Assembly: GCF_037975245.1 (NCBI RefSeq)
Contig: NC_092577.1
Coordinates: 20,396,898-20,460,897, forward strand
Direction: 5' to 3'
From: Apostichopus japonicus
Taxonomy: Eukaryota; Echinodermata; Holothuroidea; Aspidochirotida; Stichopodidae
Length of the DNA: 64,000 nucleotides
Under the pieces are notes generated by a model that had not been told where the DNA came from, ran no database searches, and worked only from the letters and a program-made list of their open reading frames with translations. How positions within the stretch are numbered: the stretch's first letter is position 1; each line of letters opens with the position of its first letter. Below are positions 11,836-22,636 of this stretch, piece after piece. The translations under genes were made by a program, and so were the position numbers.

Positions 11836-12199
11836 GGATGCCGCTTGTACTGGTTTACCGGTAGCTACGCCCGCTATCGGTTTTACTAGTTGGGCCCCGA
11901 ATCAATCGGCCCAGATTCTGACTCGCCAATGGAGGACTGCACTACACTGAACTGCAGCCAAATTCTCTTTGGGCAGTCTTCTTCTTCACCTTATTTTGAA
12001 TTGTTAACACTATGTGCAGTAGTCGGCGAAGCTGTAGATCACCAGGTGAACGTGACTTCTTCATTTTCTGGATGACTTTCTTCACAGAGTTACTTTACAG
12101 AAATGTGAGCCTCTTCCTCTGCGTAGGGCTGTAAACGAGCTTCTGTTTTAAAGCAGTCTTTCTCCGGGGTGTTGCATTCTGTACGACACTTGCTTAAAC
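11836..12199. other. Spacer, possible Tx1 continuation
   Basis: No open frame of note. The base composition of the first ~100 bases resembles the preceding Tx1 remnant. Confidence 0.3.
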
Positions 12200-12621
12200 C
12201 TACGCAAACTTTGGAGGATTCTCTCGCAGAATACGCAGTGATCTAGAGACTGCTTTCCTCTTGGCATTTTGAGAGGGAAATACCCCAATACCAGGCTGTG
12301 CAGTGGGTAATTGAGTGTAGGCATTGAGAGGTGTTTGTTGACAGGGACGGCTATTTCTGGCTGCTCTTTGTGCGGCGTAACGTTCCCGCCTTAGCCTCAT
12401 TCACTCTTCTCCTCTTTTGCGCCGACATTTTCTGCCTCTGTCTTCTCTTGTCTTGGCGCCACTTCTCTGTCAGACTTTTCTTCTCTGCTCGCGTGTATGT
12501 TCTGCTCTTGTTTGCACCTCCTAAGCATGCTTCCTTCTTTCTTTGTCTGTACTTCAACATTCTTATGCGACTTAATTCTGTGTCTCTCACCTGCTGCTCT
12601 TCGCTCCGATTGGCCCGCCAT
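12200..12621 (-). pseudogene. Basic KR-rich protein remnant, family unnamed
   Basis: Starting with MAGQSERRAAGERHR near 12621, the minus strand encodes a very basic, helix-prone segment (YRQRKKEA, WRQDKRRQRQKMSAQKRRR). It must change frame at least twice and then reads through a Pro/Thr-rich linker to AKRKAVSRSLRILRENPPKF. The layout of basic repeats, a Thr/Pro linker and then 'R-A-.-.-L-.-.-.-L-P/N-.-.-P-.-K-F' resembles an uncharacterised, probably transposon-associated family common in fish and cnidarian genomes. I cannot name it. The frame changes make it a pseudogene fragment. The plus-strand open frame over the same bases is a shadow. Confidence 0.35.
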
Positions 12622-14880
12622 AGTTTAAGTCGTATCTTTTCTTTTTCAGAAAACTTGGGTACTGATCAGATTCCTGTAAATCCTTTGATACTCTGCATGA
12701 GTTCAGTGGTGGAGGGAGTCTTGTTACTTGTCCTTTTTCTGAGAACAACAGTGAACAATTCATAACATCGGAAGATTGCCATTAGTAACATGACTGTGAC
12801 TTCAAACACGGAAATTGTATGCACAAAAACGTGAGCATTTGTCACATACACAATTTACATTTTGTAAGAAGGAAATAGAACAGCTGCAGTAATAGCATTA
12901 ATACAGTAACTTTCTGAAGTCATTTCAGTTGCCAGCCTCGACTAGCAAACGGGTAAAATAAATTAAGCCGATCAAGACCTAATAAAGTAGGCCTAAACTA
13001 ATTAAATATAAATATAAGCATGACAAGAAAGAGAGCCCATTTCTTTATTAAAGAATGATAGACGGTTGAACGTATACTCCAGTACTAGTGTGTTTAAATT
13101 GAGAATGTTGATGCACATGATTTTATGCACTAGACATTACTAAGGTGAGGGTTTTGGCTACGTAGAACAAATATGATAAATTTCTGTAAAGAAGAAATGG
13201 CCCTTACTACAGGCCCTTAAGTATGATACCCCTTACTATGAACGCCTCTAAAAAAAAAGAAGGAAAATGAAAACCAACACGGGAATGAAATAGAAACAAG
13301 AAGTAACTTGAAGTAGGTACTACAGTACAGTAACTAAACCAAGTACAAAGAAATAGGTTAAGTAATCTCAGTTAACCAACACTGGAGCCAGATCATAAGA
13401 CAAAGTATTACATTCATTCGCGTAAAGTGTCCTTGTTACGAAGCAGCACGTATTTTGCACTGTTACTGAAAACGTACAAATAAATAATATCAACCTCCCA
13501 CAAACATATTTATTACGACAGTACCTTGCAGACAATAGCACTGGTACGGCACAAAGACAAGTATGTTTCGCAAGACTAACTATGTTCGTTAATGAAAAAC
13601 ACGTCTTTATTTACGTACGTTTACGAAATCACAGTTTGTTCTTAATATGCAATATTTTTTTTCAGTGTCGTCGGCGGGTATTCTCAATTGATATTAAATG
13701 TGGTATTTGTGACAGTTCATCTTTGGTGATAACTGCAGATCGCCGACCAGGTAAAATATGTGTGAAAGTACAAATGTACGTCATCGGGACACTGCGTATC
13801 GTACGTTACGAACATCACCTAAATGCCGTATAAACATCAATTGCAACGTACTGTAACATTATTTTTAAGCGAATTGTGCTCTTTTTTGGCGTTACGAAAA
13901 GAAATATGAAGAAATCAGCAGCTAAAGATTCGCCCAAATGTCCTTTCGCCCCGAAACGTTATAATATATAATTGTTCGTAACTTTGGACACAATGTTGCA
14001 GACTATCGCAATTCTCAAGCATATGCACAAAAATAAATGTTCTACCCTATTTCTTTAACCAAAGACCAACATTTTATTCCAGTCGTCCTCTTTATGCTTG
14101 ACTATTGTGAATCAAATAAGATGTAAGGATGGATGACTAAGATACGTACCTGATTTTCTCGGATTTTCATGATAATGCCAGAGAAGTTAAACGCACGCAA
14201 CACATTAGCGGCTTCAGACTACACGTGTTGTGAGTGTACTGCATCGGCCTTTATCGGGCTTTTCCGGAATTTTTCAAGGGATTGAGCTGGGAGGTATAGC
14301 GTTGGATCATGGCGCGTAATGTCTGAAAAAAATACCGGCGTCGTTCGGAAGGAATAGGAGAAGTTAGGATACTAACTAAATTGAGGGATTTCTCCTCATG
14401 AAAACAAGATTTTACGTGTGATTCTGAACTGTTCATATATTTTAATGGAGCTCCAATTGAGTAAATTTTATGCAGTTTCATGTAACTACGACTTCGATAT
14501 TGAAAAGAAATGACAATTCAAACGTACGAACGGGAATGGACACGCTCTGTTACGTACACAAACCCAGATTCATTTTATAATTTTGAGGGGAAACCACTTG
14601 GAAACGCCCCTTCTTTAGTGATATGTAGACAATTGTGTTCTTTCTTAACAACTAGCCAGAGGACTGAGAGCAAAAACACAGCTATTGTTTTAAAAAAGTT
14701 TTGAACAGCAGTGAAATGAATGTCACATTTTCGCGTCCAGCAAAGTGGGTGTTATGAAACAGTTGAACGCAATTAAAAAAAAAAATAATACAATTCCAAT
14801 TGTTGGAAGTTAATTTCAGATATAAGTTGGTATAATACAATATTGGAAAATGACAAGTTACAGTAACAGAGGGAACAAGA
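12622..14880. other. Long stretch without recognised features
   Basis: Read on both strands; only short chance open frames were seen. No splice-consistent coding chain, RNA or repeat could be supported. Confidence 0.4.
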
Positions 14881-15162
14881 ACACGCACAGAAAACAGACA
14901 GGTTAATGAGCACGGTGAACACAATGAGATAGATGAAAGGGGATTATACGTAGACAAGGGATGGTGAGAAGAAAGCAACAGGGGAAGAGGAGAGGTACGA
15001 GATAAACAGTGGAGGGACAAAGCGAGGATTAAAGGCACAGGGTAGGGAATAAACTGGAGAGGGACAAAGACAGAAAGGTGTGGGAGGAAGGGAGCTGTGA
15101 GAAAATTAGTGAAAGGAGGGGGGGGGGGAGGAGAAAGGGGAGGAGTAGGGAACAGAGGAAAA
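14881..15162. repeat. Purine-rich tract
   Basis: Strongly A/G-biased plus strand (repeated GGGAGG and GAGAGG blocks, ending in a G run near 15118-15128). The complementary C/T-rich open frame is compositional and not a gene. Confidence 0.5.
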
Positions 15163-16658
15163 GTTAGTCATGTCCTTCCTGAATGTTCGGCCCATGAGCT
15201 TCAATTGTACGAAGGCGTTGCGTCCAGAGCCTCTCTCTGCTGATTCGTACTAGGTCAGGACGGCTGCTTAAGGATTCAATCCCCTGTAGGGACACGTCGT
15301 TAATGGTATGGTTGGCAAGGTTAAATAGAATAGAGCAGAATAATATTTCTTGCCAATATGCTAACTATTCATTGAGTTAATTCCTATATCAAAATTATTT
15401 CCATTACATATTTCTTAAAAAAAAATTACCTACTTAAATTTAGTGTTATTGGCACACAGGACGTTTGATAATAATAAAAGGTTCAATTGCGAAAAACGTT
15501 AAACCTATTTCAAACACGTTAGTTTACAGCTGAAATTTAGACTTTGGTCCCAAGTCGATATTCCCGTTGAACCTAAAGTTTCTGGTGGGCATTTAACTAA
15601 GTTGAACGAGGTTCAACTGGGAAGTGTCCAATTTCCATTTCAAACTTATTGGATTAAGATATATGGTTGCACAGTGTTGAAGTAGGTTGAAACCGCATGA
15701 CTTGCAATAGTGTATAAACAGTCTGCGTTTATAAGAAAAATCCATAATTTCAAAAATAACTGCCAGATATTATCCGTGAAATCCACTTCAATCTTGGAAA
15801 GTCACAATTCTTTTCACAGAAAACGTACATATTAATCTGTACAGTTTAAGAAAGTTTTCAGTGGAAAGGTTTTCTGTGATTTTAATTCGAGTAGACTTCA
15901 CGGGGAATCTTCAGAGGTTGTTTTCTAAAATCTGAAAAACTTGAAATGCAGACTTTGTACAATAATTAGTCATTTTGTTTCAGCCGACTCAATAATATTC
16001 ATGGTTAATGCCAAAAAGACAATTACTATGCTGTACTATGAGTAGCTTAATGTGGCTTTCTTTCAGATGTACGTCGGGGGGGGGGGGGAAATCCATCAGT
16101 TCCTTTGTATAGTAAGGGAATCTCCGATAGATGCATACATTGTTTAAACAATAATAACGCGTCGTCATGTTGTTTGCAAGACTTGGTAAATACGCTGGGT
16201 CGTTGTCCCTTTTCGCACGGTTCGGGTACATCGAACGTTCTGCCTCAATGCAATGTCGAATGGCATAATTGCAAGAAAGGTTTGTGGGAACTCTTTTGAA
16301 CAAAACCCACATCTGTTAATTTCTTTGGGTATTGTATTAACGTAGTGTTACGCCCTGGGTTGTTCGGGATGCGTGTACCCCGTATTTCGAACACGCCCAG
16401 GGCTACTAAGAATATGTTTTCCCGTTTTGTTTCAATAATTTACCCTGCGATTTGTTGTCCATTCATTCACCATTCCATTAACTTCTGTTTTATTATGCAG
16501 GTCTCTTTCGCTCTCCCCGTCGTCTGCCATCACCAGCATTCCAGGCATTCGCTCTTTTATTACGCGAGTTGCTCTGTTTAGCGTTTATCTGTTTTACTTT
16601 CACTTGCTCTCTATACCTTGATTCATTAAGACGGTGTTGTTTTTTGTTAGGTATTTTG
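15163..16658. other. Stretch without recognised features
   Basis: Contains a G run at about 16077-16087 and short internal palindromes near 15530-15670. No supported gene. Confidence 0.35.
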
Positions 16659-16683
16659 CAGGTGCGTATCCAGGGGGGGCGTG

Positions 16684-16805
16684 CGCCCCCCGGGTAAGGA
16701 AAAGAGGAGAGAAAAAAAGAGAAGGGAAAAGGAGGGGGAAAAAAGAAAAGGAGGAGAGGAAGGAAGGGAAAAGAAAGAGGGAAAAAGGAGAAAGTAGAAG
16801 ATAGC
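16684..16805. repeat. Polypurine (GA-rich) tract
   Basis: About 115 bases almost entirely A/G on the plus strand. A corresponding polypyrimidine tract occurs at about 59086-59200, next to sequence homologous to 16860-16960, so the tract is part of a dispersed repeat. Confidence 0.75.
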
Positions 16806-16957
16806 CAAGACCTCGGGAAGAGAAAGATGAACAGTCATAGTTAAAGCGCTGATCCCTATTATATACACAGGTAGCCAGTGACAGATCAAGGATTACGGAA
16901 GGGGTGTGCGCCTCACCCTACCCCTTACATCGACAACTCCATTTTTGACGTTTCCAT

Positions 16958-18553
16958 TTTTGCTCTCTCACTAATGTATCTATATAAATACTATATATGG
17001 TCTATCATAACACATGTGTGTATGGACGCCTTAAACAATTGTAGAATTGTGCTATATGGAACCAACTGTGGCTGGTCTTGAACTCGACCGAGTCGTCGGG
17101 GAACATTTCGGGAAGGGGGCGACCGCCCCCCCCCCCCGCCCCGAGCAAATTTTCTTTATGACATCGCTAGTAATTTCAAAATAGACAATGCTTAGATGCA
17201 ACTTACAAGGCCTGGGAAGTGTCATTTCCAGCGATCTGGGAGGCATTTTCGGCCAAAATTTTTCTTGTACGCTTCGCGCCAACTCATGGTGGCGCTTCGC
17301 TTAGAAAGTTTGCCTGCAGGCAATTATTCGCTACACGCCTGTTCGAATTTGTAATGCAAAGAGCAGATATAACATCATATCAGTGAGCATTGAAATGCAT
17401 TTTCCACGATGAACAGCCTCAAAGACTGTCTATGTGTGTAGTCAAAGGCGTAGGAGCCCAATTGGATTTGGGGGTTGTAATGACTTGCCCGGAAAAAAAG
17501 CCAACATTTTTCGCGCGCGTCCAACATATTATCGATGCCAATATCATATAAGCAAACATCGGTCATTGTATTGCATGGCATCGTGTACCGCACGGTCCGT
17601 GAAAGTTGCACAGTATACCGCCAAATGCTAATGTAAACAACGAAATATCTTATGTAGATGGAGAAAAAGCATACAAATCCATTTATGTCAAAACTCCCTT
17701 TTACAGTAGTATTGTCGGCCAAGCTTAGAACATTATTTTAATTACCACGGAGATAGTTTTTAAGCTATTCATTGCTATTTATTTTTCTTTCAGTAGGTGT
17801 CCGAAAAAAATTGGAAAAAATTTGGTTGCGGGGGGGGGGGGGGTACTAAGGGACCTACGCCTATGTGTGTAGTGTTCGGTTTCGATATACCTGATATCGG
17901 AGGAAATATCTGCTATTTTTCTGTTACTTCAACCAAGTTTTATAATAGCCATTATAAGAGGTTTTAATATTTCTACATCAATAAATTAACTGTGTCGGAA
18001 TTTTCGAAAATTTCCTGACCAACATTATTCATCATACTTTCCTCTACTCGTGCAATTTTGACCTGTCTGTTAGGGGTTCAAGGAGGTTTTTCTATATTGG
18101 TTATCCATAGATTGAATTTTGTGCAACATTATGGGTATGTTTTCAAGTGATTTTATTCACGAGAAATGTCAATTTTCAAATTCTCAAAAAATAATGGGCT
18201 TAAAACCTTCCAAAATGGGGCTTTCGGATATTGTGGGCCGTGACGTAGAATCACCTACAAAAGCAATGATCCATAGGACATGCAATGAGGTCGAACATGA
18301 TGTGTGACTGGTGACAATGTTCAAAAAGGTTATGGATGGAAAAAAAACTTTTGAGAAATACTTGGTTCTCAGGCAAAAGTGTACATCTGGTTGGTCATTT
18401 TCAAGCCCGAGAAGTGCCATTTCCGGTGATCTGGGGGGTATCAAAACCAAAAATTTTCTTCTACGCTCCGCGCCAACCGATGGTGGCGCTCCGCTTAGAT
18501 AGTCATTCGCGCCCCCCCCCCCCCCGGGTTAGAAAATCCTGGATACGCGCCTG
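16958..18553. repeat. Left arm of a ~1.6-kb inverted repeat
   Basis: Reading inward, this arm matches the inverse complement of 19435-21016. Shared landmarks are CTCTCACTAATGTAT (arm start), GACTCGGTCGAGTTCGA versus CTCGACCGAGTCGTCGG, the GGTGGCGCTTCGCTTAG module, and GTCGAACATGATGTGTGACT near the inner end. Identity is clearly imperfect. The spacer is about 880 bp. Confidence 0.75.
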
Positions 18554-19434
18554 TTTTGTGTAATGGAACTTAATTTATTTCGATGAAGTTCGGGCAGAGA
18601 ACTGGAAACCAGCGGTGAGCAGCACGGCTATTACAGTAAAGTAATATTTTAAAGGCAAGGTTTATTGAATTTAGAGAGCGGGTCCGGGAGTGAGGGCGGA
18701 CTACGGCGCCATTTCGTATTTGTAGTGTATAAGTAATAATTTCCCGTCCTGGTTGGCTTCTTTGCATATTAAAGACTCCGGAGGTAGGGTCAAATTAGGG
18801 GTCTCCCCGGAGGTAGTGCGGGAGTTAATCGGGGCGGGAACACATTAGGCGGTACTGTTCAGTCTACCGTTGGCGCCCCGCGTGGAGTACTCACTCTCGT
18901 AATTCTTAAGAGCCGTGCTGCCCACGCCCTGGTACGTATTTATTAGTTATTTAGTTAGAGTGAATCTCTGCCCGTTGTTTGCTTTTATTTGTATACGGCA
19001 GAAAGACACTGCCTTAATTTTGTATATATGTTTAAAGTTAATTAAGTAATTTGAGACCCAGTTGTCTTAAAATATATTCTTCTCTCTTTTTTTGTGTATT
19101 GGTTCAAGCCCTACTAGCATAAGTCTTCGCCCCCCCACCTTTCCCCTGCCCTGACATTAGGTGGCCTCCAGCTGCCTGACAACCCACGCTACCGCTCGGC
19201 CGGGGTACAGGGGTGTTACAGTAGCACAACGTTAAACGTTGTTGTGCCGCAAAACGCACAACATTGTTGTGCCAGATTTCGGACAACTGATTCCCACTAT
19301 TGCAATCTCCATCCTTTCGCCTTGGTTCATTGTTGTACATTCTAGATCGACGTGGTTGTCCACCCTTTCTTCCCGCTCCCTTTCTCTCGACAGGGTAAGT
19401 AATTGCAGCTGTTTGTGAAATTGACGTTTCATAT
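18554..19434. other. Spacer of the inverted repeat; possible LTR remnant
   Basis: No coding frame. Around 18872 the sequence TTGGCGCCCCGCGTGGAGT resembles a primer-binding site next to an LTR, preceded by G+C-richer sequence that could be the end of an LTR. No second LTR, polypurine tract or gag/pol was found, so this is only a suggestion. Several 6-8 base palindromes (AACGTT, GTTGTGC) lie near 19220-19275. Confidence 0.25.
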
Positions 19435-21016
19435 CAGGGGCGTATCCAGGAATTTTTAACCCGGGGGGCGCGAATTACTATGTAAGCGGAGCGCCACCAT
19501 CGGTTGGCGCGCAGCGTACAAGAAAATTTATGGTTTTGATACCCCCCAGATCACCGGAAATGGCACTTTTCGGGGTGAAAATGACCAACCACATGTAAAC
19601 TTTTTGCCTGAAAACAAGTATTTCCCAATAGTTTTTTTTTTCTCCATCGAAAACCTTTTTGAAGATTGTCACCAGTCACACATCATGTTCGACCTCATCG
19701 CATGTACTGTGGATCATTTTGCTTTTGTAGGTGATTCTACGTCGCGGCCCACAATACCCGACAGCCCACTTTTGAAGGTTTTAAGCCCATTATTTGTTCA
19801 GAAATGGAAAATTCACATTTCTCGTGAATAAACTCACTTCAAAACATACCCATAATGTTGCCAAAAAAATCATCTATGGACAACCAATATAGAAAAACCT
19901 GGTCAGGAAATTGTCCAAAATTCAGACACGGTTAATTTATTGGTGTACAAATATTAAAACCTCTTATAACGACTATTATAAAACTTGCTTCAAGGAAATG
20001 AAAGAAATACCAGATATTTCCGAAATCGAACACTACACACATAGGCGTAGGAGGCGGGGGGCTGCAATCCCCCCCCCCCCCCAATATTTATTTTCTCGGA
20101 AAATTCGGGCAATATGCTGAGAATTTTTCGGGCACTATTACTGAAAGAAAAAGAAATTGCAAGACAGCTACATCTAAAGGAAATTGATTAAATATCATCT
20201 CCTTGGTAATTAAAATAAAGTTCTACGCTTGGCCGACTAATTAGCCATTACAAATGTAAAAGAAAGTTTTGACATAATTGGACCTCCATGATTTTTTCCA
20301 TCAACATAAGACATTTCGTTGTTTAGATGAGCATCCCGCAGTGTACTGCGCATCTTTTAGGACCGTACGTTACACGATGGCATGCGATGTAATAACCGAT
20401 GCTTCTTTATATGATATCGACATTGACATGCTGAACGCGCGCGGATCGCGGGAAAAATATTACTTCGATTTTTCGGGCAAGTCGTTATAGCTCCCAAATC
20501 AATTTGGGCTCCCTCGCCTTTGACTACACACACAGGCAGTTTGAAGCAGTTCATCCTGGAACGCCATTTTCATGCTCATTGATATGATTTGATATCTGCT
20601 GTTTGCTTAACAAATTCGAACAGGCGCGTAGCGAGGAATTTGCCAAGGGAGGGCGAAGTCTGTAGGCAAACTATCTAAGCGTAGCGCCACCATGAGTTGG
20701 CGCGAAGCGTAAAGAAAAATTTTCACCGAAAGTTCCTCCCAGATCGCTGGAAATGACACTTCCCATGCCTTGTTAGTTGTATCTAAGCATTTTCTATTTT
20801 GAAATTACTAGCGATATCTTAAAAAAATATGCTCGGGGGGGGGGGGTGGTCGCCCCTTCCCGAAATGCGTCATGTTTCCCGACGACTCGGTCGAGTTCGA
20901 GACCAGCCACAGTTGCTTTCATAGCACAATTGTATTAAGGCGTCCAAACACACACACGCGCGCGTTATGATAGACCATATATAGTGTATATATATATATA
21001 CATTAGTGAGAGAGGA
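19435..21016. repeat. Right arm of the ~1.6-kb inverted repeat
   Basis: Begins with CAGGGGCGTATCCAGG (19435-19450), the same end motif as the left block, and runs as the inverse complement of 16958-18553. It contains long C or G runs (about 20070-20082, 20836-20847) and a TA-rich microsatellite near 20980-21003. Confidence 0.75.
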
Positions 21017-21289
21017 ACAAGAGCCAAAGGGCACTGTGGTTCCTTGCTTGGGGTATATGACAAAACCATAATAATTTCAAGCAAGATTGGGCTCAAATAA
21101 TCCATTGTGGTCCTACATGTACCTATAAAGTAACCAACACTATAGCCAACACTTTTGTGATCACAAATTGTGATCGGATATTTGATCAAGAGGCACTTTT
21201 TAGATGTAGATATGGCGTAGAAAATGTAAGAAATACAAGGTCACCTACCAGCGGGTCAACAGATATGATAACATTGGTGTCCTCAGATG

Positions 21290-22040
21290 ACATTATCGTT
21301 CAATTTGGAAATGTCCCACCACCCCATTCACAACTTGTCCCAAAATATCAACCGTGTCACACCTTGGCATTGGGATTTAATTGCATTAAATGTCTCCAAA
21401 TTAACTTTGAACTTGTATACATAAGTTCACACACAAAGGTCACCCGGAGGTCAACCAATTGATATTTTTGATTGGTGGGATGTGAATATAGCATGAAAAA
21501 CTATAAAATTTCAATAATTTTTTTCTTTGCCCATTTTCTCCCCCCAAAAATACTATTTTTAAACATTAACTCACCTTGGATCACATGACCGTTAAGTTTG
21601 AAAATATTCCCCTATACCATTTGGAACTTGTCCAAAAATATCAATTGTGTCACACTTTGGCACTGGGAGTTATTGCACTAAATGTCTGAAGATTAACTTT
21701 GACCTCATATAACTTCAAACACAAAGGTCACTTGGGGTCAACATATACACATTTTTGATCGGTGAGATGTGCATATAGCATCAAACTATAAAAATTCAAA
21801 CGCTGTTTCTTTGCCCATTCTTTCCCCCCAAAATACTAGTTTTTCAACTTTGACTTTTGAAGTTTGGAAATATTCCCCTATACCATTTACATTTTGTCCA
21901 AAAATATCAACTGTGTCACACCTTGGAACTGGGAGTTATTGCATTAATTGTCTGGAAATTAATTTATGACCTCATATAACTTCGCATAGAAAGGTCCAAC
22001 GGGTGTCAACCCATTGACATTTTTGATCGAAGGTACCTTT
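21290..22040 (-). repeat. Diverged satellite-like monomers (AGGTCA-rich family)
   Basis: At least three diverged monomers in inverted orientation relative to the 59.3-61.9 kb array. Shared blocks are CAACTTGTCCCAAAATATCA, TGTGTCACACCTTGG, 'CACAAAGGTCAC' and 'GTCAACCCATTGACATTTTTGATCG'-type segments. They lie directly beside the inverted-repeat right arm. Confidence 0.7.
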
Positions 22041-22636
22041 GATATCCAAATCTAGCATCAAAAGCAAACATTTTCTTTTTTGTTTCTTTTAATATGTGTA
22101 ATATATATCAATATATGTAGAGAGAGATGAAATTATATTAAGAATTGACATGACTCGGCAAATAAAGAAAAATAAGACTGTTTCCATTGTTTGTATTCTT
22201 TTAATGAAATGAAGCTATGTATTTTACTTGAATATGTAGTGTTAGCATATGAAGAAATATGTATAAATGTTAATAAAGATGAAGTGAAAAAGGTTACTTA
22301 TATATACAGTGTAAGTGGCGTTGCGAGAGGGCCATTCAACCGCCCCCCCCCCCCTTTAACCGTAGTGACGAAAACAAGAAATTTAGTCAAAAAGAAGAAT
22401 ATTACAAAAATTCCCTACATGCCTGTACAGTGATGGTAAACTTAAGGTCTGGTAATGATCATGGTATCAAACAATTTGTTTTTAGGGACTGGAAAGGATT
22501 AAATTAAACTATACTAAACATAAATAAAGTGGAGATTAGATAATCGTACATGGAATATTGAAGTGATGATAAGAAAGATGTTATGGTTGTTTGGTAGTCC
22601 GATGCTTTTAATTTACTTTTTCTTCTTTATTGTTTT
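22041..22636. other. A+T-rich spacer
   Basis: Contains a C run near 22342-22353 and no supported gene. It may include the end of the Helentron-associated segment that carries the RPA-like gene, but no Helitron-type 3' hairpin was identified with confidence. Confidence 0.3.

Larger units (their letters stand above)
16659..18553. mobile_element. Composite repeat block bounded by inverted CAGGnGCGTATCCAGG ends
   Basis: The block starts with CAGGTGCGTATCCAGG (16659-16674) and ends with the inverse complement CCTGGATACGCGCCTG (18538-18553). Each end is followed inward by a G- or C-run and GCGCCCCCC-type sequence. Inside are a ~115-bp polypurine tract, a segment shared in inverted orientation with 58950-59045, and several GGCGCTTCGCTTAG and GCGCCAACTCATGG type modules. 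No transposase frame exists. This looks like a non-autonomous element, or several nested ones. Confidence 0.45.

Noticed and set aside
12331-12765. 144-codon plus-strand frame
   Set aside because: Antisense shadow of the basic KR-rich remnant; Leu/Ser/Phe composition is simply the complement.
18770-18900. LTR end plus primer-binding site (TTGGCGCCCCGCGTGG)
   Set aside because: No matching second LTR, gag/pol or polypurine tract; kept only as a possibility for the spacer.
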